A stretch of DNA of 64,000 nt from JASHVB01 sp035508435. Its GTDB lineage: Bacteria; Pseudomonadota; Alphaproteobacteria; Acetobacterales; Acetobacteraceae. The stretch's first letter is position 1, and every line of letters starts with the position of its first letter. The notes under the pieces were generated by a model. That model did not search any database, had not been told where the DNA came from, and worked only from the letters and a program-made list of their open reading frames with translations. Below are positions 53,764 through 62,528 of this stretch, piece after piece. The position numbers were made by a program, and so were the translations under genes. The stretch spans positions 76,510-140,509 of the forward strand of contig DATJNA010000209.1 of NCBI GenBank assembly GCA_035508435.1. The letters run 5' to 3'.

Positions 53764-54576
53764 TCAGTGCGCCGCTTGCCGCTTGGTCAGCAACCACCCC
53801 AGCATCATCGAGCCCGGCCCGAGCAACATGAGTGCGGAAGGCTCGGGCACCGGCTTGATGTCAACCTCGCCGTCTAGATGTGGCGTCAGCGCCGTGCCGC
53901 CGCTACTCAATGGTCCGGTGAAGGTGATCACCTCCGTGATGGAGAATGGCGAAGTCAGATCCATGACGAATGACGTGCTGTCGCTGAAAGTATACTGAGC
54001 CGGCGGGTGCGGGTTGGTCTCGGACTTCGAGTAAAGCAGGTCGGCCGTGCCAAACGCCGTATCGGTCGGATCATAGTACAGAGAATAGACGGCGGTGTCC
54101 GCGTGGGTGTGGAAGATGCCGTCGAATTCCGGTTGGATCAGGAACTGCTCGCCAGGGCCAACGAGACCGGTTTCGGTGATCGCCATGGTGAGGCTGCCGG
54201 GCCTGCTGGTGTACATCGGCACCGTCAGGTCCGGGTCAAGCGAAAGTGATGCCACACCGTCATAGGCGAAGTCGTACGCCGATCCCCCGACCGTGCTCGT
54301 CTGTGCGGGCGCCGCGAAACCATAGCCGGAATTGCCGGCGGTTTGGGCGTAATTGGCCGGCAGGTTAACCTCGGACTCCCCATCGTTGAGGGTGACCCCC
54401 GTCGATTGCGTGGCAAAGCCGCTGACTAGCGCCTCAAGGGTGGCGACGGGTGCCGCCTGCGCGGGGCCGGACGCCGGCAGAACAATGCTGCCGATCCCGG
54501 CGAGCAGGCCGACGGCGGCCAACGGGGTCAAGCGACGCGCGCCCTTTGGTGTCAGCAGATTCCTTGTCCGGCCCAT
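53764..54576 (-). CDS. PEP-CTERM sorting-signal protein
   Basis: 270 aa. The ATG at 54576 has AAGGAGG 8 bases upstream. Signal peptide: LTPLAAVGLLAGIGSIVLPASGPAQA, given by its ends LTPLA and AQA (about 17-42). The mature part is Ser/Thr/Gly-rich beta-type sequence with few basic residues and no cysteine. The C-terminus is a PEP-CTERM signal: VPEPSALMLLG, a hydrophobic helix and KRQAAH. Such proteins are processed by exosortase and displayed or released with exopolysaccharide. No exosortase gene is in the window. Function of the body is unknown. Confidence 0.87.
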   Translation of the reverse strand: MGRTRNLLTPKGARRLTPLAAVGLLAGIGSIVLPASGPAQAAPVATLEALVSGFATQSTGVTLNDGESEVNLPANYAQTAGNSGYGFAAPAQTSTVGGSAYDFAYDGVASLSLDPDLTVPMYTSRPGSLTMAITETGLVGPGEQFLIQPEFDGIFHTHADTAVYSLYYDPTDTAFGTADLLYSKSETNPHPPAQYTFSDSTSFVMDLTSPFSITEVITFTGPLSSGGTALTPHLDGEVDIKPVPEPSALMLLGPGSMMLGWLLTKRQAAH

Positions 54577-55023
54577 GGCAAAGCCTCCTTCGAACGATGC
54601 AGTCCGGCGAGGGGCCTTGCGGACCGCTCCAGCCGCGACTTGCAACCCGATCGGAGCAAGCTGCATGCCATGGGATGATACTTTAGTATTTTCAATGGCT
54701 TGACCGAAATCGGCGGGTCGTGCCGATCGGCTCCTCGGGCGCGGCTGTAAAACCTTCGGCTGGTTAATCCGGTATTAACCTTTGCCATATTTTTCGTCAT
54801 GACCCAATAAGCCATTGACTTCAATGGCAAATAGTACCGTGAGCGCGAACCCGCGCGCGGTGAGGGGCGATGTAAATCATGCAATCGGCTGCGCGCCGCT
54901 CGTTATCTGACAGGGTCGCCCACCTCGGGCGGTGGCCGCGATTGTTCACTGATCTCGATCAATGCAACCGAAGCCGAGTTGCCACCATCGTGGCGTACCG
55001 ATGAACTGCGACACCGGGCCGAC
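54577..55023. promoter_or_regulatory. AT-richer divergent region between PEP-CTERM and regulator genes
   Basis: About 450 bases. Positions 54670-54845 are distinctly AT-rich for this genome (for example GATACTTTAGTATTTTCAATG and TTAATCCGGTATTAACC, partial inverted repeats), the likeliest promoter and operator area for the PEP-CTERM gene and perhaps for the downstream regulator. No ORF is supported. Confidence 0.5.
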
Positions 55024-56121
55024 ATGGATCGAAGGAAAGGCGAGGCGGGGCAACTCAACGGCGGCGGTTTCGGCGAGCTGGTTCGCCGCGCCGTGCTGTA
55101 CGAGAAACGCCGGCCTGCAGCGGAGCTCGCTGCCACGTTGAGCCTGCCACCGGCCGGGCTCTATGCCAGGCTGCGCGGCAGGCCCGGTTTCGCGCCGGAG
55201 CAAATCGCGATCCCGCTGCGGGAACTGCCCGACGATCACCTGACACGTTGGTTGTTCTCCGGCAGTGGCATCATGCCGGTCAGACGCCCGGCAGACCGGT
55301 CCGACGCGGCCGGCGAAACGCTGATCGGTCAGGCGGTCGGCAGCGCGTTGGCCAGCGTGGACGCATTGCTGAGCTTGCTCGCTGCGTTCGATTTGCCGCA
55401 GCCGGATGGAGAGGCCGCGGCGAGGGCCGATGGGCTGGCGGAGAATGCCCTCGCCGGGCTGCTGTCAATCAAGGTCCAGGCTGCGGCATGTCGCGCCACC
55501 AAATTCGAACGGGGCGAAGCGCGCGCGGCCCGTCGGTTCGCACCACTGGCGGCGCAGGTTCTGTGGCGGGAGCATGGCGTTCGCTTGCATGACCTCGCGC
55601 TGTCCCTCGGGATCAGCTACGGCGCGGCGCGAGCGCGCATGGAGGACATCACGCCGTTCCATCCGGCGGAGCTGCGCCACTTGCTGCGGCTGTATCCGGA
55701 GCCTCGCCTGGCCGACTTCTTCCTCGCCGAAACACCGTTTATCGCGATGCCCCTGCCCGGTGTCTCCGAGTCGCGCGGCAATTACGGCCCGATGCATGCC
55801 GGGATGCTGGCATTGCGCGAGATCGTCCGGTTGATGGCCGGGCCGGCGTCCGTCCCCACTCCAGCGGACAACCTGCCTGACGGTATGGAGCAATCCCTGA
55901 ACGCGGCGCTGCGCGAACTGATGACCCTGCGCTGGGACCTGACGCATCTCGGCTCGCACGCCCCGCGCGGTGCAGTACGGGATGGGATACTGCGCGGCAT
56001 GGTTCAGTTCCAAGCTGACGCGAGACTGCAACCGCGCCGCGCGCGGCCAATGGCAGTGGAGCAAGACGGCGGCGTGGTCCACACTCCGGGGCTGGATGTG
56101 GCAATAGCACCCAGCTCATGA
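55024..56121 (+). CDS. Putative regulator with two CII-like helix-turn-helix modules
   Basis: 365 aa from the ATG at 55024 (an ATG at 54979 is possible). Two regions read like phage CII-type (CP76) DNA-binding modules. Residues about 16-80 hold ELVRRAVLYEKRRPAAELAATLSLPPAGLYARLRGRPGF, and about 173-233 hold LWREHGVRLHDLALSLGISYGAARARMEDITPFHPAELRHLL. Each is a helix-turn-helix followed by a helix that tallies positions. Between them are Ala-rich helices. No cofactor site is visible. It stands alone opposite the PEP-CTERM gene, which it could control. The family call is by pattern only. Confidence 0.5.
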   Translation: MDRRKGEAGQLNGGGFGELVRRAVLYEKRRPAAELAATLSLPPAGLYARLRGRPGFAPEQIAIPLRELPDDHLTRWLFSGSGIMPVRRPADRSDAAGETLIGQAVGSALASVDALLSLLAAFDLPQPDGEAAARADGLAENALAGLLSIKVQAAACRATKFERGEARAARRFAPLAAQVLWREHGVRLHDLALSLGISYGAARARMEDITPFHPAELRHLLRLYPEPRLADFFLAETPFIAMPLPGVSESRGNYGPMHAGMLALREIVRLMAGPASVPTPADNLPDGMEQSLNAALRELMTLRWDLTHLGSHAPRGAVRDGILRGMVQFQADARLQPRRARPMAVEQDGGVVHTPGLDVAIAPSS

Positions 56122-56454
56122 GGTATTGGCCCGATCCTGCTTGCACAGGCTGCCGCCTCGCCAGACGTTCGCACGGGCGGCGGAGCGATGTTCCTGTGCT
56201 AACCGAAAAGGGTGGACGGTACTGGCGCCCCGACCGCGTCGGCCGTTCGATAAGATGTAAGCTATTGGCGTCCCCACCGCGCCGGCCACTCGATACGCAG
56301 AATCCGCTCGGTCGACCCTTGCCCGGGAGGCTGCTCGGTCGACCAACGCTCGGGAAGCTGACCGGTGCTGGCATGCGCTTGTTGGCGATTCCACGCACTG
56401 CTACATGGCCGCCGCCCCCACGCCAGGACCCGAACGACAAAGCGGATGCGGTGA
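56122..56454. repeat. Short tandem repeats in a gene-free stretch
   Basis: About 330 bases with degenerate repeats. GCTCGGTCGACC...CGGGA(G/A)GCT occurs twice in tandem (56306-56332 and 56333-56359, 27 bases each, 5 differences). Before it, CCCC(G)ACCGCG(T/C)CGGCC-x2-TCGATA occurs twice (about 56229 and 56272). No gene is supported here. Confidence 0.5.
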
Positions 56455-56799
56455 ATGCAGTCGGTTGTGCGCGTGTCGATTTTGCGGTGTCCGCCGGAGC
56501 GCTTCGCCGAACTCCGGCAAATGATGGCGGAGGCGGATCCCGTCCTGCGTCCCGGTATCGAGGCGATGGCGGGATTGCTGGCCTTCTACGTTGGCGCGGA
56601 TGAGGCGACATCGTCGCTCTCGAATGTCAGCCTGTGGACCAGCCTCGAAGCCGCCAGGCAGTTGGACACCTACCAGCCGATGCTGGAACTGGGGAAACCA
56701 TTCACTGCGAAGGGTGCGACGTTCGAGCGCCCGATCATGAACTACGCGACGCTGTGGCAATTGAGGGGCTCAGCGGCGTCCGGCGAAGCAGCGTCGTAG
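56455..56799 (+). CDS. ABM-like (antibiotic biosynthesis monooxygenase fold) protein
   Basis: 114 aa from the ATG at 56455. A ferredoxin-like pattern: VVRVSILRCPPERFAELRQMMAEADPVLRPGIEAM has strand 1 and helix 1; GLLAFYVGADEATSSLSNVSLWTSLEAARQLDTY has strands 2-3 and helix 2. This is the arrangement of ABM-type dimeric alpha/beta-barrel proteins, where the SxW (here SLWTS) strand and helix 2 are conserved. Some members are heme- or quinol-acting monooxygenases, others have no known activity. It has no close partner genes. Confidence 0.65.
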   Translation: MQSVVRVSILRCPPERFAELRQMMAEADPVLRPGIEAMAGLLAFYVGADEATSSLSNVSLWTSLEAARQLDTYQPMLELGKPFTAKGATFERPIMNYATLWQLRGSAASGEAAS

Positions 56800-57256
56800 G
56801 GTCGCGGCCGTCCAGGTTCGCTCGCGCCCGCTGCCCCCGGCGGTCGAGGCGTTCCACACCCATCTTGCGCTTGCCTGGACCAAGGCGGCCGCCGGCGTCC
56901 ATGTCCCGGCACCAGGACAGGCCCTTGGTGCCGGTCGATGACAACGGGCCGATGCTCAACGGCAACACGTCAAGCGTCGCCCTCGCCCCCCGGGCGCACT
57001 GGCCTATTGTCGAATGGCGGCCGAACCCTGCGCCGGATTCGCACGACAGCGGACGCCTCTGGCGCGATATCAAGGCGCGCCATCTCGCGTGCCAGATGTT
57101 GGTCGATGCGGACGATCCCGACCGTGCCGTCCGCCAGGCCGTCGGCCAACCGAACGCCGAGCGGATGGCCCTTCCGTTGGCCGAACCACAAATCTCCGCC
57201 TAGGCTCTGTCGCGGCATCCCGCGCAGGGTCGAATTACCCGTGCCCGGCTTATATC
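56800..57256. other. Stretch without a confident gene, upstream of the pseudopilin genes
   Basis: About 450 bases. One plus-strand frame (56901-57203, 100 aa, MSRHQDRPLVPVDDNGPML at its start) is less Arg-rich than its competitors (LWRDIKARHLACQMLVDADDPDRAVRQ) and could be a small gene, but has no good ribosome site or recognised family. Confidence 0.35.
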
Positions 57257-57763
57257 ATGGCGTTCGCAATGTTCTTACCAGACACCGCATCGACGACACG
57301 GCCGCCGACGGCAGCGGGGCACGGCGCCCGGTGCCGCCGCACTGTCGCGCGTGCCGAGGCCGGGTTCGCGCTGTTGGAGACGCTGGTCGCGTTCGTCATT
57401 GCCGCGCTCGCACTGGCAGTGTTGTACAATGCCGGCCTGAACGGCCTGCGCTCGACCGCGATGGCGGCGCAGTATGAGGAGGCGGTGTCGCGCGCAAACT
57501 CGCGCCTGACACTGGCAGAACATGCCAGTCCGCTGATGGCCGGGGACTGGCGCGGCGACGACGGCGGCGGATTCGCCTGGCACGTTCACGTTGCGCCAAT
57601 CGCCAGCACCGCGGTGCAGCCAGTCATGGCACTGACCTTGCCGGGTTCCGCCAGCTTTCCATTGACGTTGTATGCCATCACCGTGTGGATAGGTTGGCAT
57701 GACGGCGACGCCAAACGCGAGGTGCGGCTGGACACGCAACAGATTGGCCAGGATCGGCGATGA
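57257..57763 (+). CDS. gspI: Type II secretion minor pseudopilin GspI
   Basis: 168 aa. The prepilin motif EAGFALLETLVAFVIA (cut after Gly, Glu at +5) lies about 35 residues in, after an unusually long basic leader, so a start nearer the motif may be used. The hydrophobic helix is followed by a small globular domain (WHVHVAPIA, LTLYAITVWIGWHDG). GspI nucleates the pseudopilus tip with GspJ and GspK. It overlaps GspJ by 4 bases. Confidence 0.83.
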   Translation: MAFAMFLPDTASTTRPPTAAGHGARCRRTVARAEAGFALLETLVAFVIAALALAVLYNAGLNGLRSTAMAAQYEEAVSRANSRLTLAEHASPLMAGDWRGDDGGGFAWHVHVAPIASTAVQPVMALTLPGSASFPLTLYAITVWIGWHDGDAKREVRLDTQQIGQDRR

Positions 57764-58365
57764 TGTCGCCGACACGCGACAGCCATCGTCGTGCCGCAGG
57801 GTTCAGCCTGCTGGAACTGCTGGTGGCCCTGGCGGTGGTGGGCTTCATCCTGGTGGGCCTGGCGCAAGGCATGCACTTCGGTCTGTCCGCCTGGGGCACC
57901 GAAGCCCGCCTTGAGAGCCGCTACGCCGACTTGGACACGTTCGACACCACGCTTCGCCGCCTTATCGAGGGCGCCGATCCGGGCAGCGACCTGGATCCCG
58001 CGCCGTTTGTCGGCAGCAGTGACAGGCTGGGCTGCATCACGGCGTTGCCGAACACCGCGGGTGTGTCACCGCACCGGCGTATCGAGGCGATCCTGTTTGT
58101 CGATCCGCGGCACCGGCTGATGCTGCGCTGGCGGCCGTATGTGCATGCGACACCGCTGAAGCCGCAATCGGCGCCGACGGACACTGAATTGCTCAGCGGC
58201 GTGGCACGGCTGCGGCTTACCTATTGGCAGACCGGTGGCGCATGGGTCGATGCGTGGCGGTCATCCAACCTGCCGACACTGGTACGGTTGCGGGTGGATT
58301 TCGTCAGCGGCGACCCGCGGCATTGGCCGGACATTGTCGCGGCCCCACGGCTCGACCGGCCATGA
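57760..58365 (+). CDS. gspJ: Type II secretion minor pseudopilin GspJ
   Basis: 201 aa. The ATG at 57760 overlaps the GspI stop. Prepilin motif RAAGFSLLELLVALAVVG (cut after G, Glu at +5). The globular part has ARLESRYADLDTFDTTLRRLIEGADPG and a late LRLTYWQTGGAWVDAWRSSNLPTLVRLRVDF typical of GspJ. It forms the tip complex with GspI and GspK, and overlaps GspK by 4 bases. Confidence 0.87.
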   Translation: MMSPTRDSHRRAAGFSLLELLVALAVVGFILVGLAQGMHFGLSAWGTEARLESRYADLDTFDTTLRRLIEGADPGSDLDPAPFVGSSDRLGCITALPNTAGVSPHRRIEAILFVDPRHRLMLRWRPYVHATPLKPQSAPTDTELLSGVARLRLTYWQTGGAWVDAWRSSNLPTLVRLRVDFVSGDPRHWPDIVAAPRLDRP

Positions 58366-59174
58366 CGGGCCGCGGTTCGCGCCAGCGCGGCTTCGCGCTG
58401 CTGGTCGTGCTGTGGACTTTGGCCGTGCTGGCATTGCTCGGGAGCGCAGTGCTGGCAACCGCGCGTCAGGGCACGCAACTGGTGGGCAATCTGCGCGCCG
58501 CCGCTGCATTGCGGGCGGCGGCGCACGGCGCTGTGCAGCAGGCGATCTTCCGCCTGCTGGACAACTCGAGCAAGCATTGGCCGGCCGACGACATCGCACA
58601 CCCCATCGGCATCGGCGCGGCGCTGGTTCTGGTGCGCATCGAGGACGAGAAGGACAAGATAAATCCCAACATCGCGTCGGCCGCATTGCTGCGCAGCTTG
58701 CTGGTGCAGGTGGGAGCCAACCCGCTGACGGCGGCAACGCTGGCCGAGTCGATCGTTGCCTGGCGATTCGGCGGCGGGCTACCCAACCGTCCCAATCCCA
58801 CCACGGCACGCTACGTCGCGGCCGGACTGGCCTACGCTCCATCCGGCGCACCCTTCGCCAGCCTGGATGAGCTGGGCAACGTGCTCGGCATGACGCCGGC
58901 ACTGCTGGCGCGGCTACGACCGCACCTGACGGTCTTTACCGACGACGATCCCAATGCCGGCACGCTCGACCCGGTGGTGGCGCGGGCGATGGCGATCTCG
59001 GGTGAGACGGGCTCGCCAGCCGGCCCGGGCCGGCAACAGGTGGTGTCAATCGAGGCGGATGCGCGTGGCGCCGAAGGTGCTCGATTTGCCGAGAGCGAGG
59101 TGGTGCGGACCAACACCCGGCCGGAAGGCCGCCGGTATGACGTACTCGACGACGAGCAATCATGGCGGAATTGA
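58362..59174 (+). CDS. gspK: Type II secretion minor pseudopilin GspK
   Basis: 270 aa. The ATG at 58362 overlaps the GspJ stop. Prepilin motif QRGFALLVVLWTLAVLALLG without Glu at +5, as is normal for GspK. The inserted helical domain contains KDKINPNIASAALLRSLLVQVG and LDELGNVLGMTPALLARLRPHLTVF (helix-hairpin-helix type). It is smaller than many GspK (about 300 aa or more). No other gsp genes (C-H, L, M) are in the window, so this tip trio is detached from the main cluster. Confidence 0.85.
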   Translation: MTGRGSRQRGFALLVVLWTLAVLALLGSAVLATARQGTQLVGNLRAAAALRAAAHGAVQQAIFRLLDNSSKHWPADDIAHPIGIGAALVLVRIEDEKDKINPNIASAALLRSLLVQVGANPLTAATLAESIVAWRFGGGLPNRPNPTTARYVAAGLAYAPSGAPFASLDELGNVLGMTPALLARLRPHLTVFTDDDPNAGTLDPVVARAMAISGETGSPAGPGRQQVVSIEADARGAEGARFAESEVVRTNTRPEGRRYDVLDDEQSWRN

Positions 59175-59400
59175 TGCCGGCAAGGCGCAATTTGATGCAG
59201 CACCGATATTGTATCGTCCCAGCCGGCATGCCTGGCCAGGGCAACCTGTTCGTTGGTGACATTTGTGCGGATGCCGGCGAGTTGAGTTGAGGCGGTCTTA
59301 AACTTGCGTTAACCGACGCGATAGACTAACGATGCAGCGCCGTTAACACGGTCTGCATAAAGACAGAAATGACACAATTCTGTAAGGGAGGAGGCAATCC

Positions 59401-60669
59401 ATGGACAGCCGATCCGGTCAGCGTCCGCTGGCCCGTAGTTTTGTCGCCAGGTGCCTCGCCGCGGGTGCACTGGGAGCGTTATTGCTCACCGCCGGGGCAC
59501 CGGCCCAAGCCGACGAGCAACTACGGCTGATCGACATGATCGATGTCGGTGGCAATGGCCTCGGCGCGTTCGACATCAGCTACGACGACCCAGCGATCGG
59601 CCTCTACACGCTGTCGGATCGCACCAATGCCTCGATTGACCTGGTGGATGCGTTCGACAACAGGTTCATCGGCCGGGTTGGCGGGTTCAAGGGCGTCGTC
59701 AAGGTCAATGGCACGGCGGACAATAACCTGTCCGGTCCGGACGGCAACGTGATCGTGGACCACAAGGAGGTCTGGGCCGGCGACGGCGACAGCACCATGA
59801 AGGTCATCGACATCGCCTCGCGCACGATCACCCATACGATCTCCACCAGCGGCCAGTTCCGGGTCGACGAGATGGCATGGGACCGCCTCGACCATCTGGT
59901 GGTGGCGGCGAATGACGCGGACACGCCGCCATTCATTACCTTCTTCGACACAAGGACCTATAAGATCGTCGGCAAGATTGTGTTCGACGGTACCAATGGC
60001 ACGCCGAATGCCACCGGCGGTATCGAGCAAACGCAATGGTCGCCGGAGACCGGGTTGCTCTATACCTCCGTGCCGCAGATCGGCCCCAATGTTGCGAACG
60101 GCGGCGTCGCGGTGACCGACCCGCAGACGATGAAGGTGATCGCCATCTATCCGGTGCAGAATTGCTCGCCGGCCGGCCTCGCACTGGGTCCGCGGCACCA
60201 GGCGTTGCTCGGCTGCAGCGCGTCGTTCGGGACGTCGCCGAATGTGCTGACCCAGTCGCTGGTGATTGACATCCGCGACGGCAGCGTTGTCAAGCACCTC
60301 ACGCAGATCGGCGACTCGGACGAGGTGTGGTACGATCGCGGCAGCAATCACTACTATCTCGCGGCGCGCGGCAATGAGAACAACACCGGGAAGGTCTCGC
60401 CGGTGCTGGGTTTTGTTGACGGCGGGACCAACATGTTCGACGGCACCGTGCCGACTTCGACGACCGCACACTCGGTGGCGGCCAACCTGTGGAACCGCCA
60501 TGTGTTTGTGCCGATCGGCTTTGTGCCGCCTGGCTCGCCGGCCGGTACCGATCCGACCAACCCATGCCCGACGCACGGCTGCATCGCGGTCTATGTGCCG
60601 TCCGGTCCGCCCGACCACAACTTCATCAGCTTCGATCTGGACCACTTCCTGCAAGACCTCGGCCGCTAA
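59401..60669 (+). CDS. Secreted beta-propeller protein (YVTN/NHL-like)
   Basis: 422 aa. The ATG at 59401 has GGGAGGAGG about 6 bases upstream. A long signal peptide ends at AQADEQ (about residue 38). The mature part has repeated four-strand blades with D-x-T/D-P motifs: DMIDVGGNGLGAFDISYDD, KVIDIASRTITHTIST, FFDTRTYKIVGKIVFDGT, VAVTDPQTMKVIAIYPV, a seven-blade propeller pattern. Five Cys are present (NCSPAG, LGCSAS, NPCPTHGC). The gene follows gspIJK by 226 bases, so it may be a T2SS client. Its own AT-richer leader (59278-59399) and terminator suggest a single, strongly expressed unit. Confidence 0.78.
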   Translation: MDSRSGQRPLARSFVARCLAAGALGALLLTAGAPAQADEQLRLIDMIDVGGNGLGAFDISYDDPAIGLYTLSDRTNASIDLVDAFDNRFIGRVGGFKGVVKVNGTADNNLSGPDGNVIVDHKEVWAGDGDSTMKVIDIASRTITHTISTSGQFRVDEMAWDRLDHLVVAANDADTPPFITFFDTRTYKIVGKIVFDGTNGTPNATGGIEQTQWSPETGLLYTSVPQIGPNVANGGVAVTDPQTMKVIAIYPVQNCSPAGLALGPRHQALLGCSASFGTSPNVLTQSLVIDIRDGSVVKHLTQIGDSDEVWYDRGSNHYYLAARGNENNTGKVSPVLGFVDGGTNMFDGTVPTSTTAHSVAANLWNRHVFVPIGFVPPGSPAGTDPTNPCPTHGCIAVYVPSGPPDHNFISFDLDHFLQDLGR

Positions 60670-60691
60670 CCGCCGGTCTTGCTGCGCTTCG

Positions 60692-60738
60692 TTGCCCGGC
60701 CGGATGGGGTCGCCCATCGGCCGGGCAATTGTTTTTTT
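60692..60738 (+). terminator. Rho-independent terminator of the beta-propeller gene
   Basis: TTGCCCGGCCGGATGGG, a short loop, then CCCATCGGCCGGGCAA pair over 16 positions with one bulge, followed by TTGTTTTTTT. It begins 23 bases after the stop codon. This is the clearest intrinsic terminator in the window. Confidence 0.92.
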
Positions 60739-61285
60739 GGCGGCAGCACTTTGGGCAAGCGCAGTCGCGCAATACAGGGATGACACTCCGATCATGGACA
60801 TGGCCGGCACCACGCGGCGTATCGGCCGACAGTGAGGCGAGGGCAGGGGAGTGAGGCGCCGAATCCGGCGCAGCCGTGCGCACAGCGCAGCCGTTGCGGC
60901 CGCCACGGCCTCGGCTTCGTCGCCGATGCCGTGAGGCGGCACAGAGGGCGACGTCCACGGACACGGCGCGAACCGCCGGGGACCGATATCCGCCGGCTGC
61001 GGGGATCCGCACACTCATGGTCACGCTATGTCTGTCGCCATTTCGCCACCTATGCGTACCAGGCGGCCAGTCCGTGACGTCTGGTCGGGTAATTCCTTCA
61101 GATGCGACAACCACCCGCATCACGCATGCAGGTAAAAGGCGCGAAACCCCGAGCCGGGAGAGTCCGAACAGTGGGCGAGGACCGTATCGGGTACGGCCCA
61201 TTGCGGTTGCCTGGCCCGTTGCGGTTCGCCAAATTCAGTGCGAAAGGGAACCGAGAGCGGCGGACGCATCAAGGGGAGGGCTGCC
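60739..61285. other. Gene-free stretch upstream of the 208-aa hypothetical gene
   Basis: About 550 bases. Open frames here are short and Arg-rich. A small direct repeat (ATTGCGGTTGCCTGGCCC / GTTGCGGTTCGCC, 61200-61230) is the only structure noticed. It presumably holds the promoter of the gene at 61286. Confidence 0.4.
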
Positions 61286-61912
61286 ATGGCAATATACCTG
61301 GACGAGGCGATGATGGGACGCGATCCGAGCGTGGTCGGGTTCCCACATATCCTGCTCTGCATGTCGTTCGTATTGAGGACCGCCGGAGGTCTTTGGGGAG
61401 TTCACCTCGAAACCCCGGAAACATCCGGCGCCCTGATGGACGCCTTCCTGGACTGGGCGGCTGGGCACGGACTGGCGGATTTCACCGCAGTGACGGATGT
61501 CTATGCGTGCTGCAACCATATCGTGCGCTATGGGGCAGCCGGCGGAAACCACTGGGAGACCGAGGTCCGACGGTTCACGACGCACATGGTCTGGCATGGG
61601 CCGGTACACGGGTTCGACACGTCCGTGATCGCGCCTCATGACGGCACCTATATTGAATTCCGTCACAGCCTGGTGGGACAGCCCTGCAAGATCTTCTACG
61701 ACGTGAACGAAGGGATCCAGGTAGGGCCGTCGGTAGCGGTTTACCTCGCTGGCGGCATCGTCGCCAAATACCATTACGCCCAACGACGACTCCAGACCGG
61801 CGCCTACATGAAGTCCACCGTGACGAAAGTGGCGCCCTTCGGTGCGCCGGGGCTGGCCGGCGCGTTCCCCGAGCTGAACTACGCGCTCCGGCTGACGACG
61901 TTCGCCGTGTAA
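61286..61912 (+). CDS. Hypothetical protein with duplicated 3' end
   Basis: 208 aa. The ATG at 61286 has GGGGAGGG 6 bases upstream. No signal peptide or membrane segment. The sequence is rich in aromatic, Gly and His residues (HILLCMSFVLRTAGGLWGVHLE, HMVWHGPVHGFDTS, APHDGTYIEFRHSLVGQPC) and the later part predicts beta-strands. I do not recognise the family. The last 16 codons plus stop are duplicated in tandem directly downstream (61918-61970), so the gene's 3' end exists twice. Confidence 0.65.
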   Translation: MAIYLDEAMMGRDPSVVGFPHILLCMSFVLRTAGGLWGVHLETPETSGALMDAFLDWAAGHGLADFTAVTDVYACCNHIVRYGAAGGNHWETEVRRFTTHMVWHGPVHGFDTSVIAPHDGTYIEFRHSLVGQPCKIFYDVNEGIQVGPSVAVYLAGGIVAKYHYAQRRLQTGAYMKSTVTKVAPFGAPGLAGAFPELNYALRLTTFAV

Positions 61913-61970
61913 GCCTGTTCCCCGAGCTGAACTACGCGCTCCGGCTGACGACGTTCGCCGTGTAAGCCTG
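61865..61970. repeat. Perfect 53-bp tandem duplication over a gene end
   Basis: A 53-base unit starting TTCCCCGAGCTGAACTACGC and ending GTGTAAGCCTG occurs at 61865-61917 and again, identically, at 61918-61970. It contains the last codons and stop of the 208-aa gene. Perfect identity points to a recent slip or unequal exchange. Confidence 0.95.
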
Positions 61971-62528
61971 GGAGCGACACCCCGCCTGTATTTCGATCGG
62001 GGGCAGTTGGTACCGTCGCTGAGGATCGCCGCCTCGGTGTCCGCGGTGATGCCGAGACTGGTCAGCATGCCGTTCAACCGGTGCGCTGCCGGTCGGCTTC
62101 GCCGGGCACGCTGCTGGACAAGACCGCCTCTGCAACGTCATTGCTGACCTGGATGGCCATCAGCTTGAACGTTCGACGCTGCTGACCGCGCGCCGGGCGG
62201 ACGTGCCGGGCGTCGAACGACACCGTGACAGTCAGCCAGGCCGGCACCGCCCGCGGTTTTCTTGCCCGCAACCGGCCTCAGCCTTCATCTCAAGGCGGCT
62301 GAACTCATGCCTGCTGATGATCGACAGCATAGCCATGGCGCACCCCCCAGGACCCCGGAACCCGGGGGAGTGTCACCGCTATTTTGCAGAGGGGTGTCAT
62401 CTCCATCTTGCGCCTGCATCCGATTGTCCGATAAGGAATATTATGTCAAGTAATCTCGCAGCCTGGCCGGGCCGGCGACGCCACGGCAGCAGCCCAAAAT
62501 TGGCTGTTTCGTTAACCACATCCGTGGC
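61971..62528. other. Stretch without a supported gene
   Basis: About 560 bases between the tandem duplication and the 171-aa hypothetical gene. All frames are short and lack family features; the last 100 bases are slightly AT-richer and may hold a promoter. Confidence 0.4.
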
